5,731 nucleotides of DNA from Clostridiaceae bacterium (GTDB lineage: Bacteria > Bacillota > Clostridia > Clostridiales > Clostridiaceae): the NCBI GenBank assembly GCA_003510765.1, contig DOKV01000088.1:1-5731 (forward strand), written 5' to 3'. Position 1 is the stretch's first letter; each line of letters begins with the position of its first letter. The notes under the pieces were generated by a model. That model was not told the DNA's origin. It saw nothing but the letters and a program-made list of their open reading frames with translations, and did no database searches. The position numbers and the translations under genes were made by a program. Positions 5,376-5,731 of this stretch are shown here, piece by piece.

Positions 5376-5731
5376 ATGGAAAACAGAATTATGGATATGG
5401 CATTGCATGAACGCCCACAAGAAAGACTCTTACGCTATGGGGCTGAAAGTCTTTCTAATAGTGAACTTTTGGCGGTAATCTTAAGAGTTGGGACGAAAGA
5501 GGAGAACATCATTCAGCTCTCCCAAAAAATCATCACCGTATTTAATGGGATCAACGGTCTCTTAGAGGCTTCCCAAGAAGAACTCATGAAGATTCCAGGC
5601 ATAAAGGAAGCGAAGGCTTCCCAAATCCTGTCCATGGCAGAAATGGCCAAAAGGTTTCAAACCTATCGAAGTGGGGATCTCTACAAAATTAATGCCCCCA
5701 GCGACGCTGCAGATTTACTCATGGTGGAGCT
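5376..5731 (+). CDS. radC: RadC family protein (UPF0758), N-terminal part, cut by the window end
   Basis: From ATG 5376 the frame stays open to the last base, giving 118 complete codons and two bases of the next. The start has a strong ribosome binding site, AGGAGG (5365-5370), five bases upstream. The product begins MENRIMDMALHERPQERLL and continues with GAESLSNSELLAVILRVGT (about 23-41), IPGIKEAKASQIL (about 74-86) and a helix ending near KRF. These are the RadC N-terminal helix-hairpin-helix region and its RPRERL/ESLS.AELLAI.LR.GT signature. The C-terminal JAB1/MPN-like metal-binding domain, with the HxHPSG motif expected in the family, lies beyond the edge. The name comes from an old link to DNA repair that later work on E. 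coli did not support, so the cellular role is uncertain. Context after maf predicts mreB next. Confidence 0.93.
   Translation, partial: MENRIMDMALHERPQERLLRYGAESLSNSELLAVILRVGTKEENIIQLSQKIITVFNGINGLLEASQEELMKIPGIKEAKASQILSMAEMAKRFQTYRSGDLYKINAPSDAADLLMVE

Noticed and set aside
1..5731. Mobile element, CRISPR array, defence or toxin-antitoxin system
   Set aside because: All genes belong to familiar housekeeping or transporter families, there are no transposase or integrase motifs, no regularly spaced repeats and no abrupt composition change visible by eye.

Overview
The window reads as an ordinary chromosomal stretch of a low-to-moderate GC Firmicute, most likely a member of the Clostridia. 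This rests on three things: a four-domain ribosomal-protein-S1-type protein with a short acidic tail, strong AAGGAGG-type ribosome binding sites in front of most genes, and a maf-radC pair, which in Firmicutes usually leads into mreBCD/minCD. All genes are on the + strand. I see no mobile element, phage gene, tRNA/rRNA, CRISPR array or toxin-antitoxin pair.

Layout. Positions 1-28 are a rho-independent terminator, probably closing the gene to the left. After a 74-base leader with two small inverted repeats comes a tight four-gene run with gaps of 2, 14 and 3 bases: an S1-domain RNA-binding protein (103-1260), a PepD-type M20 aminoacyl-histidine dipeptidase (1263-2711), a two-domain 3-mercaptopyruvate-type sulfurtransferase (2726-3547) and an ArAE-type (aromatic acid exporter family) membrane protein (3551-4453). 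The run ends in a long bulged hairpin with a T5 tail (4479-4535). A 320-base gene-free interval (4454-4773) carries that hairpin, a second spaced inverted repeat and two promoter candidates. The second unit then begins with maf (4774-5346) and radC (from 5376, cut by the window edge after 118 codons).

How the genes fit together. The first unit joins translation (S1) with housekeeping peptide and sulfur metabolism and a putative efflux protein. I see no single pathway that links them, so co-transcription is supported by spacing and shared strand but a common function is not. The second unit is the familiar start of the maf-radC-(mre/min) cluster: nucleotide-pool sanitation or division-linked Maf, followed by RadC.

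Novelty. I do not find an undescribed system. The points most worth checking are regulatory: the S1 gene lacks a recognisable ribosome binding site at its likely starts and has a hairpin-bearing leader, the terminator-like hairpin after the exporter gene is unusually long, and a 12-codon open frame ends one base before maf.
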